Source of the DNA: Advenella kashmirensis WT001
Lineage (GTDB): Bacteria; Pseudomonadota; Gammaproteobacteria; Burkholderiales; Burkholderiaceae_B
Assembly: GCF_000219915.2 (NCBI RefSeq)
Contig: NC_017964.1
Span: 2,232,001 to 2,296,000, forward strand
Direction of reading: 5' to 3'
DNA: 64,000 nucleotides
Program-made: the position numbers and the translations under genes
Shown: positions 49,088 to 57,053 of the stretch, in pieces
Layout: the number at the start of each line of letters is the position of its first letter
Numbering within the stretch: position 1 is the stretch's first letter
The notes under the pieces: model-generated
What the model saw: the letters and a program-made list of their open reading frames with translations, nothing else
What the model was told of the DNA's origin: nothing
Databases searched by the model: none

Positions 49088-49417
49088 TCAAGGGCATGAG
49101 GGGTACAACAAAACAAAGCGAAGAAACCAAATTATGGACAAGCCAAACGCAATCCATAAGGTGGGATGAATTTGACGCTTTTTTGCAAAAATAATGAGCC
49201 CTGCCACGAGTAACGGCAATATGTACAAAATAGAAATGAATGGAGTGCCACCATCGTCCACAGGCAGCGTACAGAATGTGAGCTTCTCATCAGCCAAAAG
49301 TGGATCCTCAAGCATCCACTCAAACTTGTTTATCGGCATGGATACGATCACCAATGCGCTCAATATGGAATACAGAGCAATAACAAGGTCAATAACAAAT
49401 AAAAAATATTTTTTCAT
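49088..49417 (-). CDS. Small membrane protein, probable immunity partner
   Basis: A 109-residue protein with about three membrane helices: residues 5-27 (FVIDLVIALYSILSALVIV), 60-80 (ISILYILPLLVAGLIIF) and 85-105 (LWIAFGLSIIWFLRFVLL), with a polar loop of about 30 residues between the first two. It starts 10 bases after the stop of the lysozyme-like gene and is on the same strand. Small multi-helix proteins in this position commonly protect against a periplasm-acting cell-wall toxin. The immunity role is inferred from size, topology and position. Confidence 0.6.
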   Translation of the reverse strand: MKKYFLFVIDLVIALYSILSALVIVSMPINKFEWMLEDPLLADEKLTFCTLPVDDGGTPFISILYILPLLVAGLIIFAKKRQIHPTLWIAFGLSIIWFLRFVLLYPSCP

Positions 49418-49426
49418 ATGAATTTG

Positions 49427-50140
49427 TTACTTCATCAACCCAATGATATGTTCTCTTCTACGTAGCATTACACGACCGTATTCAGAGTACTTTCTGTTAG
49501 GAGCACCCGGCGATGATTTAATTGAATCTGTTATATCGGATAATTTTCGTTCTATTCCGCGATTGTATCTAGAACCAACAACAATATACTGTTCATCCGT
49601 CAGGTTCGCCGAATTCGATGAGGGGTAGTCATAACGAATCAAGCTTTGCAAATGCTTAGCAACTAACTGCAAATTATAAACATCCGTTTCTAAACAGGTG
49701 ATAAGTTGATGCGCTTCAGCCGTACTCAAGGTATTTGCATTAAGACCAAGTTCTTTTATTACAACACGCAGCTGTATACTAATGGGACCAAATGAAGTCT
49801 GTTCGGGCGGCTTCCCTGTAATAGTTAGATTTTCATCCATCCAAGCTGGCCCGCTCCAATCGAATCGACGAGCTATGTATACCGGGCGTTTCCACGACAC
49901 TGCCTTACCGCCGAGTTCTTCCCAAGCGATTCCCGCCAGCAATATAGGGGGAATTCCGTAATTACCTGCTATTGCTCTTATTCTGTTCTTGTTATAAACA
50001 ATCCACGCATCCTTATACTCATGTAAGTATGTGGCTCCACCGCCAAAGATCTTCGGGAAGAAATACCAGCGTGCGACACTAAATGTAGTCCACTCCGGAT
50101 AATTATCAACCCCCGGAGCGCAAATCATTGGCTCAGCCAT
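49427..50140 (-). CDS. Lysozyme-like peptidoglycan hydrolase, candidate secreted effector
   Basis: A 237-residue protein with no signal peptide. NRIRAIAGNYGIPPILLAGIAWEELGGK holds a Glu in the position of the catalytic acid of lysozyme-fold enzymes, and TSFGPISIQLR resembles the following glycine-containing substrate loop. The rest is polar and mixed helical. Absence of a signal peptide with a wall-active fold and an adjacent membrane protein suggests a type VI or contact-delivered effector. No T6SS, VgrG or PAAR gene is in this window, so the delivery route is open. A phage lysozyme origin is the alternative. Confidence 0.6.
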   Translation of the reverse strand: MAEPMICAPGVDNYPEWTTFSVARWYFFPKIFGGGATYLHEYKDAWIVYNKNRIRAIAGNYGIPPILLAGIAWEELGGKAVSWKRPVYIARRFDWSGPAWMDENLTITGKPPEQTSFGPISIQLRVVIKELGLNANTLSTAEAHQLITCLETDVYNLQLVAKHLQSLIRYDYPSSNSANLTDEQYIVVGSRYNRGIERKLSDITDSIKSSPGAPNRKYSEYGRVMLRRREHIIGLMK

Positions 50141-50287
50141 TCTATCTCCCTATCCGTCGATATCGCGGTTTAACAAGTAGCAGCACTCCAAATATTGGTG
50201 AAGTGTAAATTAAATATTTGGTTCATTATGTAAAAAAAACATCCAAATATGTAATATTTTACGGTCTACAAAGAGACCTATCTGCTG

Positions 50288-50969
50288 ATGGAAATTTCCA
50301 CCCAATCTTGCAACGCATTAAGCTGCCGGATAGCCGAGGCAAGTGGTTGGGTTGTAAAGGCTCCTAAATTGCCAGCGTTCAAAGAAAAAAAGATAAATAT
50401 ACGGTGGCTGACTAAAGACGAGGCGCGCGCGCCTTGCTCTCGAATATTCATCTTGAATGGATGCACCAGGTTTGCCGGTTTGCGCTCGCAACAGGCGCAA
50501 GGGCCAACGAGATTTTATCTTTGACTTGGGATAAGGTAGATATCGATCGCTCACTGGCCTGGGTCACGAATGATCTTGCGAAAAATGGAAAGGCGCGACC
50601 TATGCCGCTTAATCGCGAGGCCATTGCACTGCTCTAAGAACCTAAATCTGCCAGAAGCGATTACTGCTTTACCAGAGCAAGTGGAAAAAAATCACTCAGG
50701 TAGATAAACGTACTTTAGACAGAGCTGTCCAACTTGCGGGTATTAAGCCGCTCAAGTTTCATGACCTACGACACACCTGGGCAAGCTGGCATGTACAGTC
50801 CGGAACTCCCTTGATGGTTTTGAAAGAATTGGGAGACTGGGAAACAATCGAAATGGTGCAAAAGTACGCCCATTTGGATGCGGGCCATCTGGCAAATTAC
50901 GTTGGTGTGACCGAATTAATGACACACTCATGCCACACCCAAGGCCAAGAAAACAAAAAAGCCGCTTAA
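50288..50969 (+). pseudogene. Truncated, frameshifted tyrosine integrase
   Basis: Only the C-terminal half of a phage/island integrase is left. Segments in shifting frames are KINIRWLTKDEAR, then LSNIHLEWMHQVCRFALATG with ARANEILSLTWDKV (first catalytic Arg), then [12 protein letters not shown] (His-x-x-Arg), [16 protein letters not shown] (nucleophile Tyr) to a TAA at 50967. At least two frame changes (about 50430 and about 50640-50690) and loss of the N-terminal arm-binding domain make it inactive as shown, though the frame changes could be sequence errors. Its end lies 36 bases before a tRNA-derived attachment site, the usual arrangement. Confidence 0.85.
50919..50940. repeat. 11-bp tandem repeat left of attachment site 1
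   Basis: ATGACACACTC and ATGCCACACCC, with period 11 and nine of eleven bases the same. It overlaps the integrase 3' end, and 65 bases separate it from the attachment core. It is a candidate integrase arm-binding site. Confidence 0.6.
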
Positions 50970-50978
50970 GTAAGCGGC
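50961..50978. terminator. Hairpin terminator after the integrase remnant
   Basis: GCCGCTT (50961-50967) pairs with AAGCGGC (50972-50978), with AAGT as loop, flanked by A-rich and T-rich tracts. It overlaps the stop codon of the integrase remnant. Confidence 0.65.
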
Positions 50979-51005
50979 TAATTTATTGATTCTAAAAGCT
51001 TTCTC

Positions 51006-51051
51006 TGGTCCCCCCGACTGGACTCGAACCAGTGACCAAAGGATTATGAGT
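51006..51051 (-). repeat. tRNA-derived attachment site copy 1 (att1)
   Basis: On the minus strand this is the 3' half of a tRNA with CAT anticodon: ACTCATAATCC (anticodon loop), then the T-arm CACTGGTTCGAGTCCAGT and the acceptor end GGGGGGACCA. The 5' half is missing. It is repeated at 57054-57099 with two base differences. It is a Met- or Ile2-type tRNA remnant that serves as an integration target. Confidence 0.85.
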
Positions 51052-51168
51052 GACGGAAACTGTAAATGGTAGTAAATAAATTTCTCTATTAAATTAATCA
51101 CCTGCAATTTCATGAACTATATATACATATAGTATTTTTACTGCCATTTTCGTTGATTTTTTGAGATT

Positions 51169-51190
51169 TAAGTCACGATTTAGTCACGGT
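51169..51190. repeat. 11-bp tandem repeat right of attachment site 1
   Basis: TAAGTCACGAT and TTAGTCACGGT, with period 11 and nine of eleven bases the same. It begins 117 bases after the att1 core. The unit is eight-of-eleven identical to the repeat placed at exactly the same distance from att2. Confidence 0.6.
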
Positions 51191-51512
51191 GATTCTGCCA
51201 TCCAAGACCCATAATCGGAATGCATCTACTTCTCGGGAGATTCGAACCCGCGTAGAGCTTAATAATATCAAGACGTTAACGATTGATAGTGACCGAATAG
51301 CGCCATTCCGCCGTGTGCACGATTCACGGCTACAATCAAACCCGCACAGTCAACACCTACTCCTGTTCGTCTTGCACTCGGGCGTCTTGCACCCAATATC
51401 GCATACAGTGAGTTATCTGGAATCTGACCGATAAAGACGCTTCGTAATCTCTATCAACCCGCTCTCCATCGGTTTTTTTGCCTCGGTATCAGTCACACAT
51501 TGAGGTGGCTTT

Positions 51513-51790
51513 TTACGCCATCTCAAGGATGGGTGACACATTTGTCGGGCGATGCTGCTGGGCCTGCCACAAATCGTAGCTCGCCTGCATCCCGACCCAC
51601 ATATCGGCGCTGGTTCCTATAGCGACTCCAACCGAAGGGCCATTTCTGGTGAAACCCCGGCTGATCCGTTCAAAATACGAGACAGGGTCGCACGCGTAAC
51701 ACCCAAATGACTAGCTGCACTGGTTACGCTAACCCCTTCCAAATATTCTTTCAAGACAACCCCTGGATGGGGTGGATTATGCATTCTCAT
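51513..51790 (-). CDS. higA: HigA antitoxin (XRE-type), one-base frame break
   Basis: Antitoxin and autorepressor of a HigBA pair, about 92 residues. It starts [17 protein letters not shown] at 51790 with an AAAGGAA site; the helix-turn-helix is [20 protein letters not shown]. The frame breaks at about 51620-51627: GAGTCGCTATAGG lacks one base, after which the frame continues [20 protein letters not shown] to a TAA at 51513. Restored, it is a normal HigA. It lies 37 bases downstream of higB. Confidence 0.9.
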
Positions 51791-51827
51791 AAAAATTCCT
51801 TTCTGATCTCTGCTCGACACAGCCTTA

Positions 51828-52112
51828 TCAGTGGTAGTCCTGATAATCGACAACTTGCGCATCTGTTCCTTCAAACTTGAAGGTCACGCGCCAATTGCCA
51901 TTCACTGTAATTGACCAATATCCTTTCATATCGCCTTTTAGAGGATGCAACTTCCACGATGGCGCCGCCATATCCTGCGGCTTAACAGCGTTATCCAGTG
52001 CGGCCAATTGCGTTTTCAGCTTTTCAGCATGGGCTGCCTGAATCCCTGCCGTTGAGCCTTTCTTGAAAAATAGCTCCAAGCCTTTGTGTTTGAACGATTT
52101 AATCATAGGCAT
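51828..52112 (-). CDS. higB: HigB/RelE-family mRNA interferase toxin
   Basis: A 94-residue RelE-fold toxin: [48 protein letters not shown] and the C-terminal DYQDYH are all HigB hallmarks. HigB cuts mRNA on the ribosome. It precedes its antitoxin, the usual inverse order of higBA. A second, decayed copy of the pair is at 47968-48256. Confidence 0.93.
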   Translation of the reverse strand: MPMIKSFKHKGLELFFKKGSTAGIQAAHAEKLKTQLAALDNAVKPQDMAAPSWKLHPLKGDMKGYWSITVNGNWRVTFKFEGTDAQVVDYQDYH

Positions 52113-52120
52113 TTGAATTT

Positions 52121-52150
52121 AACGTATACCGAAACTATACACTATACACG
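52121..52150 (-). promoter_or_regulatory. higBA promoter/operator
   Basis: Immediately upstream of higB, the minus strand reads GTGTATAGTGTATAGTTTCG then GTATACG. The direct repeat GTGTATA GTGTATA and the inverted GTATAC suggest a HigA operator overlapping the -10 region. By eye only. Confidence 0.45.
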
Positions 52151-52172
52151 AAAAAATGTCAATTTCTTCGCT

Positions 52173-52230
52173 GGGATTGGATCCGGCTACCACGGTCGAG
52201 CAGGCGAAGGAATTATTGTCTAACCTTTGA
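52173..52230 (+). pseudogene. 3' remnant of an SRAP/YedK-family gene
   Basis: The frame LDPATTVEQAKELLSNL ending at a TGA (52228) matches the C-terminal part of the intact SRAP gene at 63181 (MDPATTVDQAKELLSVA). The rest of the gene is missing. It shows a second SRAP gene was once in the element. Confidence 0.7.
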
Positions 52231-52557
52231 TCTCAATCCAAACCAGACTATATCAAACACGGTGGAGCGGATAGAATTCTTTCCTGCAAGTTTTTTTCAG
52301 GATTAACCATTTTTCCCGCGTTTTTCTTTCCATTATAAATATTGTCGATCACCACTGTTTGACCACAAAGTCATGATTCCCGTTGCACTCATAAGACCGT
52401 GTGACCGCATCACCAAGTTTCAGAGCTATCGACTTTCATAGAGATCTGGGATTTTTTCATAGTCCCACTGGCTCGTACTTGCCACGTTTCGTACAAACTA
52501 GTGCTCAGCTATAATCAGCTGCAACTTCAAATTTTCGTAACTTGAAGAAGAGCTCGA
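52231..52557. other. Intergenic region without a supported gene
   Basis: About 327 bases between the SRAP remnant and the HEPN-like gene. AT-rich, no clear frame, RNA or repeat. GAAGAAGAGCTCG before 52558 is a possible ribosome site. Confidence 0.4.
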
Positions 52558-53271
52558 ATGACAACGTTAACCATCGCCGACCGAGATATGCTGTATTCGC
52601 TATCTTGGTACATGTCCGCAAGACAGACGGCGTTACGCACCGCACTCTCGTATAGAGCGCCGCTGTCCGTCACTGAGCTAGCTGACATGAGAGTCCACTA
52701 CTCAGGGTATTTTTTGAATCTTCTGGCAGCGATCGACATAGTCCCTAATATGCCTATGCTGGAGTCAGAACAGTTTGAAAAGCAGTTGCAGACTCGCCTT
52801 GTGTTTGAAGGATTTCAGGACGGAGTAAATAATTACTCTTATATTCGCGAGCTACGCAATGCGATCGTTCACCGCGGACTGGACATCACTTCCGCGGCTC
52901 ACTTCGATGATAACTTCCCGATGATTCTGGCGGAGCCGAAAGTTCAAAACAAGAAAGGAACAAAGACGTTTCTCGCCTTTGATAAATACCTACTGGACAT
53001 CATTGCAAAGTGTGAATTTGTCGTTTGCCCGTTAATGCTTGATTGCCTGAACGCCGCAGGTATCTTCGATGCCACCGTAGATAGCGAGGCTGACCTCCAA
53101 GAGTACCGTAATTCTGTCAAACAATCTCATGCCATGCCAGAGCAAGTTAAGGCAATGGCTCTACGCGCGGAAATCAACCCTCAATGGATAGTAGATGTCC
53201 ACAGCGCCACAATGACAAGACTGCGTGAAAAGTTGGCACCCTACGATGTCACCATGGCATTCCCTCGATAG
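52558..53271 (+). CDS. HEPN-like protein, possible RNase or abortive-infection factor
   Basis: A 237-residue helical protein. SYIRELRNAIVHRGLDI (about residues 95-111) has the Arg-x4-His pattern of HEPN ribonucleases, in the setting (YxxIxELRNxxxH) typical of the fold. The N-terminal half is helical and the C-terminal half polar. No known full-length family is recognised. It lies between two attachment sites next to HigBA, an arrangement common for defence genes. The enzyme role is a motif-based inference. Confidence 0.55.
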   Translation: MTTLTIADRDMLYSLSWYMSARQTALRTALSYRAPLSVTELADMRVHYSGYFLNLLAAIDIVPNMPMLESEQFEKQLQTRLVFEGFQDGVNNYSYIRELRNAIVHRGLDITSAAHFDDNFPMILAEPKVQNKKGTKTFLAFDKYLLDIIAKCEFVVCPLMLDCLNAAGIFDATVDSEADLQEYRNSVKQSHAMPEQVKAMALRAEINPQWIVDVHSATMTRLREKLAPYDVTMAFPR

Positions 53272-53472
53272 AACCGCCGGCAGCTCTCTGAACTAGCCAT
53301 TCATTTCACCGCACCTTGCGGATCCAGCCCCAATTCGCGCAGTAAAGCTCAGAAGACCGTCGTTACCACGAAAAATAAATGCCTCTAGTGCATTCACTGG
53401 AACGAAAAAACCCCGCTAAACGCCGAGGCCGCTTGATTTAGTAAGCTCACCAAATCGGAACTATCGGTTAGG

Positions 53473-53760
53473 GTGACCGATTACAGATTATCTCCTTCCT
53501 TAGACAGCGGCGCAGTGCCTGACAACCGTGTGATTCTGCTAGACCCTAGCGGCATCGCCATATCTGATGATGGAGTCATTCTGGATTCTTCCGATCAGAC
53601 CACGCTGGAACTATTCGACAGCAACGGCGATCCGTCTGGAGACTACCTGTCCTTGTGGCAAAACAACCTTGCAGCGATCAAGGTAGTACATTACCTGAAC
53701 TGGCTGGATCTGCGCGGCACCTCGGTTTCCTTCACTGACTCAGCGCAATGGGTGGCGTAA
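53473..53760 (+). pseudogene. C-terminal remnant of a phage major capsid protein
   Basis: A 95-codon frame (open from 53437, GTG at 53473). VILLDPSGIAISDDGVILDS, then YLSLWQNNLAAIKVVHYLNW and GTSVSFTDSAQWV resemble the last 90 or so residues of HK97-fold major capsid proteins, where the pattern SLWQxNLxxxRxE is common. The N-terminal three quarters are missing. It overlaps the next small frame by TAATG, as in phage operons. Confidence 0.6.
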
Positions 53761-53963
53761 TGAATGCGACACTCGGAACAGCAATGGTGCGGCTCTTGGA
53801 TCAAAAGGTCAAACCCCTGGAGGATCGGATTGCGCAACTTGAATCGGAGCTGGAGCAGTTGAAGGCCAAGAGTCGCCCCGCCTGCTTCGTTTGCCTGGCG
53901 TCCTGTCTAAGAGCAAAGAGGCTTCCTGATGACATCACCGCAAACCTCAGCCGAAGCGCATAA
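53760..53963 (+). CDS. Small coiled-coil phage-type protein
   Basis: A 67-residue frame whose ATG overlaps the preceding stop. MVRLLDQKVKPLEDRIAQLE and SELEQLKAK form a heptad coiled coil; the tail after residue 43 is Cys/Arg rich and may be out of frame. It lies in a run of four overlapping small genes of phage origin. Confidence 0.45.
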   Translation: MNATLGTAMVRLLDQKVKPLEDRIAQLESELEQLKAKSRPACFVCLASCLRAKRLPDDITANLSRSA

Positions 53964-54150
53964 ACAACGGGCCGCAGCACGCTCAGATCTGATGCCCACC
54001 ATCGGCAAGTTTATTGGTGACAAGCTGCGAGAGCAGGCAAAGACAAACGATGACAAACTGGATGCACTACTTGATGCTGTGGCCGACCTGGAGCGGCGTG
54101 TGGCCGCAATAGAAGCCACTGGAGGAAATAATGGGGGTTCGAATGATTGA
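53929..54150 (+). CDS. Small phage-type protein with coiled coil
   Basis: A 73-residue soluble protein, MTSPQTSAEAHKQRAAARSD, then DKLDALLDAVADLERRVAAI, a short coiled coil, and a Gly/Asn tail. It overlaps both neighbours. No family is assigned; it probably derives from the same prophage as the capsid remnant. Confidence 0.45.
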   Translation: MTSPQTSAEAHKQRAAARSDLMPTIGKFIGDKLREQAKTNDDKLDALLDAVADLERRVAAIEATGGNNGGSND

Positions 54151-54373
54151 TCTATTGCAGTTAACTAAAGAGAGCGAACAACACTTTCTTAAACAGCACG
54201 CAGAAGAAGCCAGCCGGGCCATGATGCTTGCAAAGGCTGACGGTCTACCGCCTGCTGCTCTGGCGCAACTGGATGACGTAATCGAGAAAATCCCGGAAGA
54301 AAGCATTGCTCGCATTCGATCCGGCACCCTCCTATCCGTTCTAGGACAAGAGGTAAAGCACACCCCAAATTGA
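54131..54373 (+). CDS. Small phage-type protein of unknown function
   Basis: An 80-residue protein (MGVRMIDLLQLTKESEQHFL, or from the second Met), helical, with an acidic C-terminal half (DDVIEKIPEESIARIRS). A GGAGG site precedes the start. It ends the run of overlapping small frames; the following 280 bases show nothing further. Confidence 0.45.
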   Translation: MGVRMIDLLQLTKESEQHFLKQHAEEASRAMMLAKADGLPPAALAQLDDVIEKIPEESIARIRSGTLLSVLGQEVKHTPN

Positions 54374-54656
54374 TCAATGCTGCGCACAGGCTCATTCTAC
54401 AGCCAGCTCCGCACCCCCGGGAATGTCCAGAATCACCCTAGCTTGGCAGGGGAAATAGGCTCCGGGGGGCCTCCTGAAGAAAAGGTCGGAAGGGACGGTA
54501 ACCGCCCCCGAAGGTTTCATTTCATAAACGTCAAGAAAAAAAGTAATTTAATTCAGATTTTTCATGAAATATTCTAATAGTTTTAAACGCATGCTAGCAT
54601 TTGATCGTCGTGTATATCTGCTGGTTAGCCTTACTTCGTATGAACGACGTTACTTA

Positions 54657-55997
54657 TTAAACTAAAGTATTTTCTTCTTGTTCAGCTTTGTGCGTATTTT
54701 GCGCCAATTTTGGCTGTTTTAGGTCCAGCAGTTTTTCCGAAGCAAGTTGCTTTACTGCTGCCGTAAATTCTGGGACTGTTTTGAATGCTTCCCGTACTGA
54801 TTCTGTTGCAAGCAATTCTGCCCATGGACTGCCATGGTTACTTGTGTCTACCAACCTCAATGGCAATTCATCGAATCTTGTAAGCGCCGATTGCAGCAGC
54901 TGCGCCTCCATGTTCAAACGCGCCTCAGCCTCATTCTCCTCGACAAGAGCATCGATCCTTGAGGCCTCCCGTCGGTACCCCTCATATGCTTTAGAAATCG
55001 AAGCCTTGAATGCATAATCTTCCGATAATTTAAATCTATGCCCAATTTGTTTTGTAGCTATCCAAGCAAACCATACCGGTGCGCCGATCGAGACTGTCGA
55101 TAGCATTAAGTTTAGAAAAACGAGGAAAGGGGACGAGTTTGGAGTACCCAACAAATTCGAAAGATCTTTTAAATGAGAAGAACCAACGGTATAACCAAAT
55201 ATCAAAGCTGCAAGCAGGCCACCGGACCAAACATATACTGACCGGTTTAACGAATTTGACCGATCCTCAAAAGCGCGAGCGAGTCCCACGCTAGTCGATG
55301 ATGCTAAAGCTTTGTCACATTTCTCTAGCACATCTGCTGCTGTATTAGCTTGCTGATTGATCTTTTCTTCTTGCTGCTCCATCTGCGACATAATTTCTTC
55401 AAGCCGAGTCATCGCCTTGTCAGCAGTATCTCTATGACTATTAATGTCATTCTTTGCCGAGTTTAAATCATCCAAATCCACCGGCAAATTGTTTGCTGCT
55501 TCGTACGCTTTATCTATGAGTTCGAGCTTATCGGAAACTGTTTCAATTCTAGAACCTAACTCATTTAGTCTAGATTCATTGGCACGAGCTTGCCGTTTTT
55601 GACTAGTGATTGTATTTGCAAGTTCTACCTGGTCGGGTAACGGCAGCAGATCGAGCAATTGACCGTTAACCGCGTCTAGCGTCAAGAGCACTACAGGAAT
55701 CACATTAACAGGATTTCCTTGTAACTGTGGAAGTGTGTGAACCAATAAGTGATTCAATTTAGAAATCAATGAATCTAATTCGCCACTTCTATTTTCTTTA
55801 AATTCTATTGATCGCAATTTCACCAAATTGAGCATTGATCTGGGAATTCTTACTAAATCCTCGCGATCAACACCAAGGATCTGCCAATTATTATTATTCT
55901 TTACAGAGATCGGTTCGTCATAGCTAATAGCAGTCTCTATAGCTGCTATTATTTCTTCCAGTTTCTCCCCAACCTCCTCCATCTTATTGGCAACCAT
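54657..55997 (-). CDS. Coiled-coil membrane protein of unknown function
   Basis: A 446-residue protein. The N-terminal 240 residues are soluble and largely coiled coil (LNELGSRIETVSDKLELIDK; RLEEIMSQMEQQEEKINQQA). Two membrane helices follow at about 262-282 (SGGLLAALIFGYTVGSS) and 297-320 (FLVFLNLMLSTVSIGAPVWF), then a cytosolic helical tail (KLSEDYAFKASISKAYEGYR and NMEAQLLQSALTRFDELPLR). No catalytic motif is visible. Two-helix coiled-coil proteins of this type recur in accessory islands and some sense or act at the membrane; that role is speculation here. It is divergent from the gene at 56391. Confidence 0.6.
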   Translation of the reverse strand: MVANKMEEVGEKLEEIIAAIETAISYDEPISVKNNNNWQILGVDREDLVRIPRSMLNLVKLRSIEFKENRSGELDSLISKLNHLLVHTLPQLQGNPVNVIPVVLLTLDAVNGQLLDLLPLPDQVELANTITSQKRQARANESRLNELGSRIETVSDKLELIDKAYEAANNLPVDLDDLNSAKNDINSHRDTADKAMTRLEEIMSQMEQQEEKINQQANTAADVLEKCDKALASSTSVGLARAFEDRSNSLNRSVYVWSGGLLAALIFGYTVGSSHLKDLSNLLGTPNSSPFLVFLNLMLSTVSIGAPVWFAWIATKQIGHRFKLSEDYAFKASISKAYEGYRREASRIDALVEENEAEARLNMEAQLLQSALTRFDELPLRLVDTSNHGSPWAELLATESVREAFKTVPEFTAAVKQLASEKLLDLKQPKLAQNTHKAEQEENTLV

Positions 55998-56390
55998 TCC
56001 AATATCCTTTATTAGTATTAAATAGATGATTTTGTCATATTTTGTATAAAAATTTAACTAATTAAAATCAGGGTTACTACTGAAGGCCTTTCCCGTTGTG
56101 AAGTCATAGTAAATTGATAGCAGCTCGATTCTGCTAGCGTTGAAAGATCTATAGCGAAAAACGGGCAAGACAGAAAGCCGCTTGATCGATAACCTGATGT
56201 ACCTGAGACTGCTCGATCCTTATCGACTGATGGATGTGAGCGTTCCCGAAAGTCAGGAGCGAAGGGGGCGATTTAGACAAACAACTACTCGAACGTTATC
56301 TTGTAGTGCAGAGATAAGGGTTAACAGCAGTAACCTTATTTACATATTAAAATCATAATAGGCATCCCAAATCCAACCTAGAATAGCACC
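55998..56390. other. Divergent intergenic region
   Basis: About 393 AT-rich bases between the two divergent genes of the element. No gene or RNA is recognised. Promoters for both genes are expected here. Confidence 0.4.
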
Positions 56391-56876
56391 ATGCCATTGA
56401 ATAGTTATATCCCTGAAAGCGAACTTGGCAAATTGCACAAGTTAAAATTCGCGGAAGAAACCATACGCCGCCAATTGAGTCAATTTATTGAATTGTTCGA
56501 AGAGGTCTGCAATAAGCACGAATCAGCAAAGGCGCTCGGTGCAAGATTAGAAACAGGTACAAAGGATGATACCTGGATGTTCAAATCTAATTTTGGGGCC
56601 GGTCGCTTAGCTTTCAAATTTGACCTAAGTCAAAATGAGCCAGAAGGTAAGTTAATCTTTGAACGGCTTGTTCAGAACGAGAAAGACGAAGATATGTGGA
56701 AACCTACTCTCGGAGTCTACTTCACCAACGCATTTGACAAGATGTACTTCCTGAATAGCGAAGGAAACAGACAGCTAGTATCTTTAGAATCAGATTTCAA
56801 TCAAGACATTTATTCAGCATGCCGAGACTTTATCAAGTCAATGATTTATACGCAGGTTCAATATCCTCCAGCGTAA
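56391..56876 (+). CDS. Hypothetical protein, island cargo
   Basis: A 161-residue soluble protein: an N-terminal helical part (KFAEETIRRQLSQFIELFEE) and a beta-rich middle (AGRLAFKFDLSQNEPEGKLI; WKPTLGVYFTNAFDKMYFLN). No family is recognised. A terminator-like hairpin follows. It may work with the coiled-coil gene across the shared promoter region, but the sequence does not show it. Confidence 0.55.
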   Translation: MPLNSYIPESELGKLHKLKFAEETIRRQLSQFIELFEEVCNKHESAKALGARLETGTKDDTWMFKSNFGAGRLAFKFDLSQNEPEGKLIFERLVQNEKDEDMWKPTLGVYFTNAFDKMYFLNSEGNRQLVSLESDFNQDIYSACRDFIKSMIYTQVQYPPA

Positions 56877-56893
56877 CCAGTTACCCCATAAAA

Positions 56894-56928
56894 AGGATAA
56901 TGGCAAAAACAAATGCCTGAATTATCCT
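56894..56928 (+). terminator. Terminator-like hairpin
   Basis: AGGATAAT (56894-56901) pairs with ATTATCCT (56921-56928), and GGC with GCC inside the loop, followed by AAAAA. It lies 20 bases after the 161-residue gene. Confidence 0.5.
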
Positions 56929-56966
56929 AAAAACAACGCCCTACTTTTCCATCCCCATCCATTGCG

Positions 56967-56988
56967 AAAGGGTAACCAAAGGGTAACC
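56967..56988. repeat. 11-bp perfect tandem repeat left of attachment site 2
   Basis: AAAGGGTAACC occurs twice without a gap. 65 bases separate it from the att2 core, the same distance as the repeat left of att1. It is a candidate integrase arm-binding site. Confidence 0.65.
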
Positions 56989-57053
56989 AGCGACAGAAAT
57001 AAAAAAATGCCCTACAAACATAAGTTTATAAGGCATTGATTTTACTAGAGTTT

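Larger units (their letters stand above)
50970..51512. other. Intergenic region holding attachment site 1 and its arms
   Basis: About 540 bases between the integrase remnant and HigA. It holds the tRNA-derived core (51006-51051), the right-hand 11-bp repeats (51169-51190) and, at about 51228-51268, a second tRNA-like fragment (GGGAGATTCGAACCCGCG on the plus strand) with an imperfect T-arm. No gene is supported. Confidence 0.5.

Noticed and set aside
54374..54656. A plus-strand frame (54377-54577) after the phage-type genes
   Set aside because: Low-quality translation, no ribosome site, and it runs into an AT-rich tract; not supported as a gene.
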